A stretch of 64,000 nt of DNA. Source: an uncultured Clostridia bacterium (lineage in GTDB: Bacteria > Bacillota > Clostridia > TANB77 > CAG-508). Both the position numbers and the translations under genes were made by a program. Under the pieces are notes generated by a model. The model saw only the letters and a list, made by a program, of their open reading frames with translations. It did not search any database and was not told the origin of the DNA. Of this stretch, positions 41,593 to 51,105 are shown one piece after another (positions within the stretch are counted from its first letter, which is position 1; each line of letters begins with the position of its first letter). Where the stretch lies: NCBI GenBank assembly GCA_934148985.1, contig CAKPDO010000003.1, forward strand, positions 1 to 64,000, read 5' to 3'.

Positions 41593-42531
41593 TTATACCA
41601 TACCTATTTTATTATAATAAAAATCTTCTATGCTTATATTAGAATCTTCTGCAATATTAGGGTCTGCATTTATAAATACATGTCCAGACTTACATCTTTT
41701 TAGAAAAATTTTTTGGCAATTAGCATTATCTGAAAAAATTACACTTGTAAATCTTGCCCCATCTTTATTTATGCATTCTATCGCATTTTCACATCCATTT
41801 ACTTTTTCCCCATCTATGTCTGTTTGTAAGTCTTTATTAATATATATTTTCAATTTAAATTCGGATTTTTTTATAACTTCCTTTATAAATTGTTCATTAT
41901 TTAAATCATCTATATAAATTTTGCAATATCCATATCCACTTTTTATTATATCGTCATTATATTTATTATATTTTTCCTGTATTTTTTTATTTCCAACTAA
42001 AACTAAACTATCTAATTCTCCGTATTCTAGCTCATTGTTTTCAGAAAAAATAATATCAATTAATCCTTTTGGTTTATCATTTTTTTCCAAAATTTTCTTA
42101 ATTGCTGTTACTAGCAAATTGTTTGTACCAATATTATTATTTATTCCAACATTTAGTATAAGTGCATTTCCTGTTTTTATTGCTTTAGCAATTAATTCTA
42201 CAGTAATATATACATCTCCATCATATACTACACCTATTACACCTTTGCTTTGTTTATACATTATAAATTTTCTTTCATTTAATAAAGTATATGTTCTTGT
42301 TTCTGGCATTTCATACTTATTTATCTCATCTACAGTATCTAACATCCTTTTTATTGCTAAAAAAGACTCTTTTTTCTTTAGTTCATTATCAAGTTTATAG
42401 CACTCTTTTATAATATCTTCATTTTGTTCAATAAAGATATAAAATTCTTTTAAAACTTTTTCTGCTCCTAAATCTGTACTTTCAAAAGCCATTTCTCTCA
42501 TAACCTTTACTTTAGTTAAAAATTCTTCCAT
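41593..42531 (-). CDS. ProA-like (aldehyde dehydrogenase superfamily) protein, probably not catalytic
   Basis: 312 residues, against about 415 for glutamate-5-semialdehyde dehydrogenase (ProA). The match is seen in KGVIGVVYDGDVYITVELIA (ProA: LGVIGVIYESRPNVTVD), AIKTGNALILNVGINNNIGT, LDSLVLVGNKKIQEKY, SGYGYCKIYID and, near the end, SVIFSDNANCQKIFLKRCKS GHVFINADP (ProA: ...VDSA.VYVNAS). The segment that carries the catalytic Cys (PGVCNA) is absent: after GYCKIYIDDLN comes an unrelated KLKIYINKDLQTD. NADP-binding positions are also poor. So it is likely a repurposed, inactive relative. It is the first gene of a three-gene unit with two unknown proteins, just downstream of parB/DUF4446. Confidence 0.65.
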   Translation of the reverse strand: MEEFLTKVKVMREMAFESTDLGAEKVLKEFYIFIEQNEDIIKECYKLDNELKKKESFLAIKRMLDTVDEINKYEMPETRTYTLLNERKFIMYKQSKGVIGVVYDGDVYITVELIAKAIKTGNALILNVGINNNIGTNNLLVTAIKKILEKNDKPKGLIDIIFSENNELEYGELDSLVLVGNKKIQEKYNKYNDDIIKSGYGYCKIYIDDLNNEQFIKEVIKKSEFKLKIYINKDLQTDIDGEKVNGCENAIECINKDGARFTSVIFSDNANCQKIFLKRCKSGHVFINADPNIAEDSNISIEDFYYNKIGMV

Positions 42532-42570
42532 TATTTATCCTTTCGTTTCTTTTAATTTCTATGTTTCTTA

Positions 42571-43065
42571 TTATATATTCTCATATTCTCCTAAAGCTTT
42601 CTCAATAGCTTCTTGCTCTTCTCTAGTAACCTTATACTTAGAAACACCTTTTTCTATAGGTTTAGCATATATATTTGACATATCTCTAGAATATATCCCA
42701 TTAAAAACTACCCCATCATTATTTTCATCAAGCATACATACAGCAAAACTCAAATCGCTTCCTGTATCCTTAAAAGCATTATATCTAACAATTCCTATTT
42801 TTTGAATACACTTTTTTGATTTCTCATCTAATTCCTTATAATGCACTGATAATTTTCTTATCTCATCTTCGGCACCAGAAACTCTTCTCATATATGCTTC
42901 CAAGTCATCTTTTATATTTGTTCCATTTCCAAGTTTTTCCATAAATTCTTTATCTTTATTATGTATATTTTTTATTCGAATATTACTTACAATAGAGCAA
43001 ATTAATAAAACCACATTCAAAATTAAAATTATTATTAAAAACAAATCACTATGTAAAAAATTCAA
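42571..43065 (-). CDS. DUF4446 family membrane protein
   Basis: 164 residues. An N-terminal membrane helix (about 7-26, LFLIIILILNVVLLICSIVS), a coiled-coil stretch, and the family core CIQKIGIVRYNAFKDTGSDLSFAVCMLDENNDGVV, which should be read as KIGIVRYNAF then DLSFAVCMLDENNDG. DUF4446 proteins are regularly encoded next to parB near the origin of Firmicutes; the function is not known. It lies 19 bp after parB and should be in the parAB transcript. Confidence 0.87.
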   Translation of the reverse strand: MNFLHSDLFLIIILILNVVLLICSIVSNIRIKNIHNKDKEFMEKLGNGTNIKDDLEAYMRRVSGAEDEIRKLSVHYKELDEKSKKCIQKIGIVRYNAFKDTGSDLSFAVCMLDENNDGVVFNGIYSRDMSNIYAKPIEKGVSKYKVTREEQEAIEKALGEYENI

Positions 43066-43084
43066 ATTTTTTCCTCCCAGTTTC

Positions 43085-43933
43085 CTATTCTTTTATAAGT
43101 CCAAGTATTCTTTCTAATTCATCATTATTAGTATAATTAATTATTATTTTTCCACTTCTTTTTCCTGCATCAATTTTAACTTTAGTTCCAAAAAATCCTT
43201 GAAATCTATCTTCTATATCTTTATATACAACAGCATATTTATCAGCAACAGCTTTATTATTTTTTTGATGATGTATTTTCTTTTCGGCCTGTCTTACAGA
43301 ATCCCCTCTTTCTATCATTCTGGTTGCCATTTCTAGCTGTTTTTTAGGGTCTGTAATTGCAAGTAATGCCTTACAGTGCCCCTCTGTCAATTTTCCCTGT
43401 TTTGCAAGCTCTAAAACCTCTGGAGCCAAATTTAATACTCTAACAGAATTTGCAATACTGCTTCTTCCTTTTCCTAGAACCTTAGAAATTTCTTCTTGGG
43501 TCATATTATATTCATCCATTAAAGCTCTTATTCCCATAGCTTTTTCATATGCATTCAAATCTTCTCTTTGCATATTTTCTATTAGGGCTATTTCTTTATT
43601 TTTCTTATCATCATCATCTCTAATTATTGCCGGAATTTCGTTCAATCCTGCTTGTTTTGCGGCTCTCCATCTTCTTTCTCCAGCAATTATTGAATAATAT
43701 CCCTCTTTTTTTGAAACGACTATTGGTTGAATAACTCCATACATTTTTATAGATTCTGAAAGCTCAGAAATTGATTCTTCATCAAAATGTCTTCTTGGTT
43801 GCTCTCTATTTGGCTCTACATCTGTTATTTTTAGATTTTTTAAACTATCATTTTCCTTTTTTATTTCTTCTTCTTCAACTGGCATTGAAAATAATGCATC
43901 TAATCCTTTTCCTAGTCCCGTTTTCTTTACCAT
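43085..43933 (-). CDS. parB: Chromosome-partitioning protein ParB/Spo0J
   Basis: 282 residues from the ATG at 43933 (KKTGLGKGLDALF start; an in-frame ATG three codons upstream is also possible). The ParB N-terminal CTPase domain shows VEPNREQPRRHFDEESI and IIAGERRWRAAKQAGLNEIP (the GERRxRA box), then EIALIENMQREDLN. The HTH is MTQEEISKVLGKGRSSIANS. The C-terminal dimer domain is GFFGTKVKIDAGKRSGKIII. ParB loads at parS sites near the origin, slides on DNA with CTP and recruits SMC. It lies 20 bp after parA. Confidence 0.95.
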   Translation of the reverse strand: MVKKTGLGKGLDALFSMPVEEEEIKKENDSLKNLKITDVEPNREQPRRHFDEESISELSESIKMYGVIQPIVVSKKEGYYSIIAGERRWRAAKQAGLNEIPAIIRDDDDKKNKEIALIENMQREDLNAYEKAMGIRALMDEYNMTQEEISKVLGKGRSSIANSVRVLNLAPEVLELAKQGKLTEGHCKALLAITDPKKQLEMATRMIERGDSVRQAEKKIHHQKNNKAVADKYAVVYKDIEDRFQGFFGTKVKIDAGKRSGKIIINYTNNDELERILGLIKE

Positions 43934-43953
43934 TTGTATCATTCCTTTCCTTT

Positions 43954-44742
43954 TTATCTTGAGGCTCTAGCCTTTTGTTCTAATTCATTCCATTTTAAAA
44001 ATTCTTTTGCAAATTTTTCGTAGCTTCTTGCTCCTTTTGACTTTGGGTCATATATTGTTATAGGCATACCATAACTTGGTGCTTCACTTACTCTTACATT
44101 TCTTGGAATTACGGTTTTATATACTTTATTTTGAAAGAATTTTTTTACCTCTTTAACAACTTGATTTGCAAGGTTTGTCCTTATGTCATACATTGTTAAA
44201 AGAGCACCTTCGACATATAAATTTTTATTTAAATGTTTTCTTACAAGTTCTACCGTATTTAAAAGTTGCCCTAGTCCCTCTAGTGCATAGTATTCACATT
44301 GTACAGGTATTAATACACTATCTGATGCTGTAAATGCATTTAATGTGATTAGCCCCAATGATGGAGGACAATCTATTAAAATAAAATCAAATTCATCTTT
44401 TATTACATCAAGTTTTTCTTTCATCCTTTGTTCCCTTGACATCATTGATACAAGCTGAACTTCAGCCCCTGCAAGGTTCATATTTGAAGGAGATATGTAT
44501 AAATTATTTATTGCTGTTTCTTGTATTACATCTTCTGCTGCAACATCTGTTATTAACAAATCATAAGTCGATAAATCTGATTCTTTTTCAATTCCAAGTC
44601 CACTCGTTGCATTTCCTTGTGGATCTGTATCTATTAACAATACCTTTTTCCCTACTTTTGCTAAAATTGTACTTAAATTAACCGTAGTTGTGGTCTTTCC
44701 CACTCCACCTTTTTGATTTGCTACTGATATTATTTTTCCCAA
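43954..44742 (-). CDS. parA: Chromosome-partitioning ATPase ParA/Soj
   Basis: 262 residues. The deviant Walker A is ANQKGGVGKTTTTVNL with both Lys, and LLIDTDPQGNATSGLG follows; Walker B is FDFILIDCPPSLG; the C-terminal IPRNVRVSEAPSYG motif is typical of Soj. ParA is an ATP-dependent DNA-binding dimer that ParB stimulates, and with ParB it helps to position and separate origins; Soj also regulates DnaA in Bacillus. It has its own sigma-A promoter and heads the parA-parB-DUF4446 unit. Confidence 0.96.
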   Translation of the reverse strand: MGKIISVANQKGGVGKTTTTVNLSTILAKVGKKVLLIDTDPQGNATSGLGIEKESDLSTYDLLITDVAAEDVIQETAINNLYISPSNMNLAGAEVQLVSMMSREQRMKEKLDVIKDEFDFILIDCPPSLGLITLNAFTASDSVLIPVQCEYYALEGLGQLLNTVELVRKHLNKNLYVEGALLTMYDIRTNLANQVVKEVKKFFQNKVYKTVIPRNVRVSEAPSYGMPITIYDPKSKGARSYEKFAKEFLKWNELEQKARASR

Positions 44743-44799
44743 TTTACTCCCTCCATTTTGTATTTTTTATTATTTTTCTTTCTGTTTTTTATATATCAT

Positions 44800-44828
44800 A
44801 TAATATACAAATATTGATAATATGTCAA
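44800..44828 (-). promoter_or_regulatory. Sigma-A promoter of parAB
   Basis: Minus strand TTGACA (44823-44828), 17-bp spacer, TATTAT (44800-44805), about 55 nt before parA. Confidence 0.72.
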
Positions 44829-44932
44829 TACAATATTTCAAATTTTACATTCGACATTTTTCGACAAAATCTGTCATAAAAATTCGTATCTACATACTGA
44901 CTACTATTTCTTTGAGATTTGTTCCACAAAAA

Positions 44933-44976
44933 AAGAATATAAAATTAAAATATTATTTTAAACATTTTATATTCTT
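44933..44976 (-). terminator. Terminator after rsmG
   Basis: AAGAATATAAAAT and ATTTTATATTCTT form a 13-bp AT-rich stem with an 18-nt loop, 8 nt after the rsmG stop; the minus strand continues with T residues. Confidence 0.65.
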
Positions 44977-44983
44977 TCTTTTT

Positions 44984-45703
44984 CTATTTTAAAGGTTGCT
45001 TAGCTGGTGTTCCCGCTTTTCTTGGATATTTTTTAGGTGTTTCCTTTATTTTTTCAATTAATATAATATTTCTTTTCATATCTGTTTCAGGCAAACAAAA
45101 TTCTTCAATATTAACTATCTTTCCGCCTAATTCATTTAAAGCATATTTTGCATCTTTAATTTCATCTTCAACTTGGCTCCCTTTCATACAAATAAGTTTT
45201 CCACCTAATCTCACAGTTGGCATCAAATATTCTAATAATACACTTAAATTTGCAACAGCTCTTGAAACAGCAATATCAAATTTTTCCCTATATATTTTAT
45301 TTTGTCCAAATTCTTCAGCTCTTGAATGAATTGTTATTACGTTTTTTAAATCCAAATTTTCTTTAACTTCATTTAAAAAATTAATTCTTTTATTTAAAGA
45401 ATCCACTAAAGTAAATTCATTTTCTTTATTCATAATTGCTAAAGGAATTCCTGGAAAACCTGCTCCTGTTCCTATATCAACTATTTTCTCCTTTTTATTT
45501 ATATATTTTTTTATAGTTAAGCAATCAACAAAATGCTTTAAAATTATATCACCCGGTTCTGTTATCGCTGTTAAATTGATTTTTTCATTCCATTCAAGTA
45601 GTAAATTCATATATTTAAAAAAATCATTTATTTGTTTTTCATTTATTTCTATATCAATTTTATTTAATAATTGTATAAAATTATTTTTCAATTCCTTTTC
45701 CAT
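44984..45703 (-). CDS. rsmG: 16S rRNA (guanine-N7) methyltransferase RsmG (GidB)
   Basis: 239 residues, the usual size. The SAM-binding site is VDIGTGAGFPGIPLAI, preceded by WNEKINLTAITEPGDIILKH FVD (two parts), and followed by FTLVDSLNKRINFLNEV and DIAVSRAVANLSVL. RsmG methylates G527 of 16S rRNA (E. coli numbering). It follows mnmG by 17 bp, the standard mnmE-mnmG-rsmG order. The C terminus ends with a basic KKYPRKAGTPAKQPL stretch, typical of the Firmicute version. Confidence 0.96.
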   Translation of the reverse strand: MEKELKNNFIQLLNKIDIEINEKQINDFFKYMNLLLEWNEKINLTAITEPGDIILKHFVDCLTIKKYINKKEKIVDIGTGAGFPGIPLAIMNKENEFTLVDSLNKRINFLNEVKENLDLKNVITIHSRAEEFGQNKIYREKFDIAVSRAVANLSVLLEYLMPTVRLGGKLICMKGSQVEDEIKDAKYALNELGGKIVNIEEFCLPETDMKRNIILIEKIKETPKKYPRKAGTPAKQPLK

Positions 45704-45720
45704 TTAAATAAACATCCTTT

Positions 45721-47598
45721 CTATTTATTTTTGTTTTTCATTTGTAGATAAATTAAAAGCACATTTATATCGGCTGGAGAAACTCCTGAAATCCTTGAAG
45801 CTTGACCAACAGATAATGGTTTTATTTTATCTAATTTTTGCCTTGCCTCTAAACTTAATCCTTTTATTTTCTGATAAACAATATCTTCTGAAAGGCTTTT
45901 ACTTTCCATTTTTTTAAACTTTTCAACCTGTTCTTCTTCCATTTTAATATATCCTTCATATTTTATTTGTATTTCTACCTCTTCTTTTACTTGTACATCA
46001 AGTTCTGGCATTTCATCATCAATTTGAGCTAAATCATTATATGTAATTTCTGTTCTTTTTAGTAATTCTGAAAGCTTTGTACCTGTTGATAAAGGAGATG
46101 TATTTTTGCTAATCAAAAAATTATTTACCTTTTCAGATGGCTTAACAATAGTTTTCCTTAATCTTTCTATTTCTTTTTCTATATTAGCCTTTTTACTTAA
46201 AAATTTACTATATCTTTCTTCTGTTATTAAACCTATTTCATGTCCAATTTCTGTAAGTCTTAAATCTGCATTATCTTGGCGAAGTAATAGCCTGTATTCT
46301 GCTCTAGAAGTCATCATTCTATATGGTTCATTTGTTCCTTTTGTAACAATATCGTCTATTAATACACCAATATATCCTTGTGTCCTATCTAATATAATAG
46401 GAGATTTTCCCTTTATTTTTAAACTACTATTAATTCCAGCAATTAGTCCTTGGCATGCTGCTTCTTCATATCCTGAAGTTCCATTCGTTTGTCCTGCAAA
46501 AAATAATCCCTCTATATCTTTATATTCTAGTGATAATTTTAATTTAGATGGGTCTATAGAATCATATTCTATAGCATATGCTGGCCTTGTAAATTCACAA
46601 TGTTCAAGTCCTGGCAAAGTTCTATACATTGCTATTTGAACGTCTTCCGGCAAAGAAGAACTCATTCCTTGTGCATACATTTCGTCTGTATCTAATCCAA
46701 TTGGTTCAATAAATACTTGATGTCTTGGTTTATCGCTAAATCTAACAACCTTATCCTCTATAGATGGACAATATCTTGGGCCTGTTCCCTCAATTTTTCC
46801 CGCATATAAAGGTGACCTATGTAAATTTTCCCTTATTATTTTATGTGTTTCTTCATTTGTATATGTTAAATAACAATCTTGTTGTGTGAATTCTTTTATT
46901 TCATCATCCAGTGAAAATGGTACAATATTTTCATCACCCTTTTGAACTTCCATTTTACTAAAATCTATACTTTTTCTGTTTATTCTTGCTGGAGTTCCCG
47001 TTTTAAACCTTATTAATTTAATTCCAAGTTTTTCAAAACATTTTGCAAGTTTATTTGATGGAAATACGCCATCAGGTCCACTCTCTTTTGAATAATCACC
47101 AATAAAAATCTTGCCTTCCAAATATGTTCCAGTTGCAACAATAATACTTTTAACATTATATATTGCTCCTACATCTGTTTCTATAGATTTTACTTTTCCA
47201 TTTTCAGTTTCAATATTTACAATTTCTGCTTGTTTTAATTCCAAATTCTCTTGTTTTTCTAATGTATGTTTCATTTCCATTTGATATCTTTTTCTATCTG
47301 CTTGTGCTCTTAAAGAATGTACTGCTGGCCCTTTTGATGTATTTAACATTTTAATTTGAGTCATTGTTTTGTCAATATTTTTCCCCATTTCTCCACCAAG
47401 GCAATCTATTTCTCTTACCAAATGTCCTTTAGAGCTTCCTCCAATATGTGGATTACATGGCATATTAGCAACAGCTTCTAAGCTTATAGAAAATACTAAT
47501 GTCTTCATTCCCATTCTTGCTGATGCTAAAGCTGCTTCACATCCAGCATGTCCTGCACCAATTACTGCAACATCATAATCTCCTGCAAAATAATTCAT
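45721..47598 (-). CDS. mnmG: tRNA uridine-5-carboxymethylaminomethyl modification enzyme MnmG (GidA)
   Basis: 625 residues, full length. FAD-binding GxGxxG is [19 protein letters not shown]; conserved GidA boxes include [31 protein letters not shown] and [17 protein letters not shown]. The C-terminal MnmE-binding helical domain ends [18 protein letters not shown]. With MnmE it installs the cmnm5 group on U34 of tRNAs, using FAD and methylene-THF. It is followed by rsmG; 209 bp of mostly T-rich non-coding sequence separate it from mnmE. Confidence 0.97.
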   Translation of the reverse strand: MNYFAGDYDVAVIGAGHAGCEAALASARMGMKTLVFSISLEAVANMPCNPHIGGSSKGHLVREIDCLGGEMGKNIDKTMTQIKMLNTSKGPAVHSLRAQADRKRYQMEMKHTLEKQENLELKQAEIVNIETENGKVKSIETDVGAIYNVKSIIVATGTYLEGKIFIGDYSKESGPDGVFPSNKLAKCFEKLGIKLIRFKTGTPARINRKSIDFSKMEVQKGDENIVPFSLDDEIKEFTQQDCYLTYTNEETHKIIRENLHRSPLYAGKIEGTGPRYCPSIEDKVVRFSDKPRHQVFIEPIGLDTDEMYAQGMSSSLPEDVQIAMYRTLPGLEHCEFTRPAYAIEYDSIDPSKLKLSLEYKDIEGLFFAGQTNGTSGYEEAACQGLIAGINSSLKIKGKSPIILDRTQGYIGVLIDDIVTKGTNEPYRMMTSRAEYRLLLRQDNADLRLTEIGHEIGLITEERYSKFLSKKANIEKEIERLRKTIVKPSEKVNNFLISKNTSPLSTGTKLSELLKRTEITYNDLAQIDDEMPELDVQVKEEVEIQIKYEGYIKMEEEQVEKFKKMESKSLSEDIVYQKIKGLSLEARQKLDKIKPLSVGQASRISGVSPADINVLLIYLQMKNKNK

Positions 47599-47807
47599 TT
47601 ATTTTAACCTCCATTTTTTCATATTTATTTTTTGTGGAACAAGAAACCTTGTTCTGTTTACATAATTTGCTTGTTTTATTTTTATAAATTTTGTATACCC
47701 ATAATTTCTTTTATTTTTGTTTTTAAGGTGTTTTTTATTTTTATTAATACAGTTGTTGTTTTTGTTATAAAAATTCTTTATTTTGAATTCTGGTTTGTCT
47801 AAATTTG

Positions 47808-49176
47808 TTATTTACCCAAACAAAATCTGGCAAAAATTTCATTAATAATTTCTTCACTCGCTTCTTCACCTGTAATTTCTCCTAAATCACTTAAAACATC
47901 TTTTAAACTTATAGCAACAATGTCAATTGGCATATTTATATTTAAACTTTGAATTGCCTTTTCTAAATTTTGAATTGCTTTTCTAATTTGATTTTTATGT
48001 CTTTCATTTGTAATTACAATATCATTATCAACATTTATTTGATTTAGATTAAATAAATTGCTTATTTTTTCATATAAATCGTTTATTCCTTCTTTTTTTA
48101 ATGCTGATATTTTTATAATATTTTCAAACCTTGAAATTTCTTGCGTATTTTCATCTATTTTTTGCTCTAAATCAATTTTATTTAATATAATTATCGTTTT
48201 TTTAGGATTTACAATTCCTAAAATTTCAATATCTTCATTAGTCAAATCCTTACTTCCATCAATTATAAGTATAACTAAATCAGCATCTTTGGCATATTTT
48301 ATAGATTTTTCTATTCCTATTTTTTCTACTTCATTTTCTGTTTTTCTTATTCCAGCTGTATCAATTAATTTTAATGGAATGCCATTAATGTTTACAAATT
48401 CCTCTATAGTATCACGTGTAGTTCCCTCAAACTCTGTAACAATCGCTCTATCCTCTTTTAAAATAGCATTTAATAAAGATGATTTTCCCGCATTTGGCCT
48501 ACCTATTATTGCTGTTTTTATTCCTTCTTTTATTAATTTTCCGTTATCAAAAGATTTTTCTAATTTTTCTAATTTAATTTTTATATTTTTTAATTTTTCA
48601 TTTAATTCATCTTCCAAAACCTCTGGAGTATCATATTCTGGATAGTCAATTGATACTTCTATATTTGTCATTACATCTAAAATATCACTTTTAATCTTTT
48701 TTATTTCATCAGCTAAAAAACCCTCAAGCTGTTTAATTCCCTCTTTTGCCTCCCTTTCGGATTTTGCATTTATTATATCAATTACAGATTCTGCTTGTGA
48801 CAAATCAATTCTTCCATTTAAAAACGCCCTTTTAGTAAATTCTCCAGGCTCTGCAAGTTCTGCTCCATTTTTTAAACAAATTTCAAGAATTTTTCTCATA
48901 ACAATATTTCCACCATGAGAGTTAATCTCACACATATCCTCTGTTGTATAGCTTTTAGGTGCTTTAAAATAAGACACCAAAACTTCATCTATAATTTTTT
49001 CTCCATCATAAATATGTCCATATTGCATGGTATAGCCTTTAACTTTTGATATGTCTTTTTTGTGTATAGGTTTAAATATTTTATTCAAAATTTCAAATGA
49101 TTTTTCACCACTCATTCTTATTATTCCTATTCCTCCAATTCCGTGGTGCCGTAGAAATTGACGCTATTGTACTCAT
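47808..49176 (-). CDS. mnmE: tRNA modification GTPase MnmE (TrmE), apparent frameshift near the 5' end
   Basis: The gene begins at the ATG at 49176 (AAAGGAG upstream) with MSTIASISTAP, but one extra base near 49143 shifts the frame; dropping it gives the expected GIGGIGIIRMSGE and a normal 455-residue MnmE. As it stands, only a 435-residue protein from the Met at 49115 would be made, without the first strand of the THF-binding domain. The rest is intact: the G domain (GRPNAGKSSLLNAI, FEGTTRDTIEEF, LIDTAGIRKTE, NKIDLE) and the C-terminal FCLGK with the catalytic Cys. MnmE works with MnmG in U34 modification. The extra C may be a sequencing error. Confidence 0.88.
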
Positions 49177-49190
49177 TACTTTTCTCCTTT

Positions 49191-49272
49191 CTCAAAATGG
49201 ACCGGGTCTTTTTTGTTCTTGCTCAAAATGGACCGGGTCCTAAATGAGCAATGGCCAAAAAAGACCCGGTCC
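49191..49272. repeat. GC-rich repeat cluster upstream of mnmE
   Basis: CTCAAAATGGACCGGGTC occurs twice directly (49191-49208, 49222-49239), and the complement GACCCGGTCC follows at 49263-49272, giving a perfect 10-bp hairpin with the second copy. In such AT-rich DNA it looks like an inserted palindromic element. It ends 15 bp before the mnmE start codon, just upstream of its ribosome site. Confidence 0.8.
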
Positions 49273-49371
49273 CTTTTGGGCCATTTTTGCCATTTTGTGT
49301 CAAAAAAAAATCAAAATTCCATTAATCTTTTGCGATTAAAATCGGAACTTTGACTTCTGATTTTTATATAA

Positions 49372-50082
49372 TTATTTTAAACTTATTATAATTCTTCTTC
49401 TTGGTTCTTCGCCAACACTTTCTGTTTTTACAGTTTTAGAATTTTGAAGCACTGAATGAATTATTTTTCTCTCATATGCTTGCATTGGTTCTAGTTTTAC
49501 TGGTTTTCCAGTTCTTTCAACAGTTTTTGCTAATTTTAAAGCAAGATTTTCAAGAGTTTTTTCACGTTTTTCCTTGTAGTTTCCTATATCTAGTAAAACT
49601 CTTATTTTTTCTTCACAATCTTTTCCAGCAATTGAGGTTATTAATGTTTGAAGTGCATATAATGTTTCCCCTCTATAGCCTATAAGTATTGCCGTATCTT
49701 CTCCATTAATTGTAATTTCTAAACCAAATTCATCTTTTTTTATTTGATATTCTGCATTATCTCCTATCTGCTTTAAAAATTCATCTAAAAATTGCTTAAC
49801 ATTTTTTTCAGCCTTGTCTATATTTAGTTCTGATACAGGTTGTTTGTCTTTTTTGATGTGTCTTTCTTCATGATAATTCTTTTCATTTTTTTCTTCTTGT
49901 TCGTCTTTTAATGTTATTTCAACCTTTACAACTCTTGGTGCTAATATACTGAAAAAGCTTCTTTTTTCTTCACTTTCCAAAACTTTAACATTCACCATAT
50001 CTCTAGAAACATTTAGTTTTTTTAGTCCTTTTTCTATAGCTTCATTTGTTGTATTTCCCTCTGATATAATAATTTTAGGCAT
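49372..50082 (-). CDS. jag: RNA-binding protein Jag/KhpB (SpoIIIJ-associated)
   Basis: 236 residues from the ATG at 50082, 9 nt after GAGGAGG; the longer reading from 50106 lacks a ribosome site. Jag_N domain (1-52, KIIISEGNTTNEAIEKGLKK), a charged linker, a KH domain (AILIGYRGETLYALQTLITS, with the GxxG loop as GYRG) and a C-terminal R3H domain (MQAYERKIIHSVLQ, EEPRRRIIISL). KhpB partners KhpA in RNA binding and cell-envelope control. It overlaps yidC by 8 nt. Confidence 0.93.
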   Translation of the reverse strand: MPKIIISEGNTTNEAIEKGLKKLNVSRDMVNVKVLESEEKRSFFSILAPRVVKVEITLKDEQEEKNEKNYHEERHIKKDKQPVSELNIDKAEKNVKQFLDEFLKQIGDNAEYQIKKDEFGLEITINGEDTAILIGYRGETLYALQTLITSIAGKDCEEKIRVLLDIGNYKEKREKTLENLALKLAKTVERTGKPVKLEPMQAYERKIIHSVLQNSKTVKTESVGEEPRRRIIISLK

Positions 50083-51079
50083 TATTTTTTGCCTCCTCTT
50101 TTTCATCTTTTAAAAATTTATCCAAGAATAATCTTTCAAAAATCATTAAAATATTATTAACTAACCAATATAGAGCAAGTCCAAGTGGTGCGATACATGC
50201 AATTGATATTGACATTAATGGCATAAACCATGACATACTTTTATTAGCTTGTTCCATTGCATCATATTCTTCTTCGACTTTTGACTCTTTTCCATCACTT
50301 ATTAATTTTTCATTTTTATTTTTCTTGCTTGTATTTGTAGTTAATTTTATTGATACAAATGATGAAATTACGTATAATGCTGGAATTATAAGAACTTTCA
50401 AATCTCTTAAGTCTTCTGTAGGTACTTTACTTAAGTCCAAACCTAAGAAATTCATGTTTATATATGCTTGTTCTTTATAATCATTTATGTTAAAATCATT
50501 TTTTTCTTGACTTTCTTCACTATTTGTATTTTCCTCAATATTTTCAGAACTACTACTATTTTGTTCTTCGTTTTCTTTTGTTTCAGTATTTTCTTTTTCT
50601 TCAACATTTTTGTTTTCATTTTCTAATTGGTTCATGTAATTTATTACAGCTATTTCTTTGTAATTACTTGTATTTCCTTTTTCAGAAACAACAGCTTCTA
50701 ATTTCTCAATTACACCTGAATCGACCTTCTTCATGTATGTAAGTGGTGAACGAACTAAATAAAATACTGCAAATAACAATATTATTTGTACTATTGCACT
50801 AAAACATCCAGAAAATGGACTAAGTTTTTCCCTTTTATATAGAGCCATAACTTCTTGGTTCATTTTTTCTGGGTCATTTTTATACTTGAATTGAATTTGT
50901 TTCATTTCATCATTTATTTTTTGACTTTTTTTCATTGTTTTTTGCTGATTTATTGATATAGGTAACATCAATATTTTTATAAGTATTGAAAATAATATGA
51001 TTGCAAGTCCATAATTTCCAATAAATTCATATAAAAAATTTAAAACATATCCAAACAAGTTTGCAAAAAAAGATATCAT
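50075..51079 (-). CDS. yidC: Membrane protein insertase YidC/OxaA (SpoIIIJ type)
   Basis: 334 residues. A first helix, then the insertase core with IKILMLPISINQQKTMKKSQ, ALYKREKLSPFSGCFSAIVQ, two further helices, and the C-terminal pair (ISIACIAPLGLALYWLVNNI). Between helices 2 and 3 is an unusually long acidic Glu/Asn-rich insertion (about 150-205: NVEEKENTETKENEEQNSSS), which would face outward; most Gram-positive YidC proteins lack it. No lipobox is seen at the N terminus. YidC inserts membrane proteins alone or with Sec. It is 26 bp after yidD. Confidence 0.94.
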   Translation of the reverse strand: MISFFANLFGYVLNFLYEFIGNYGLAIILFSILIKILMLPISINQQKTMKKSQKINDEMKQIQFKYKNDPEKMNQEVMALYKREKLSPFSGCFSAIVQIILLFAVFYLVRSPLTYMKKVDSGVIEKLEAVVSEKGNTSNYKEIAVINYMNQLENENKNVEEKENTETKENEEQNSSSSENIEENTNSEESQEKNDFNINDYKEQAYINMNFLGLDLSKVPTEDLRDLKVLIIPALYVISSFVSIKLTTNTSKKNKNEKLISDGKESKVEEEYDAMEQANKSMSWFMPLMSISIACIAPLGLALYWLVNNILMIFERLFLDKFLKDEKEEAKNNA

Positions 51080-51105
51080 ATACTCCCTCCATCTTTAGAA
51101 ATACT

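Noticed and set aside
44919..47645. TTGTTCCACA (about 44919) and TGTGGAACAA (about 47633) as parS sites
   Set aside because: They match only half of the palindromic parS consensus (TGTTCCACGTGGAACA type); the second half is absent at both places.
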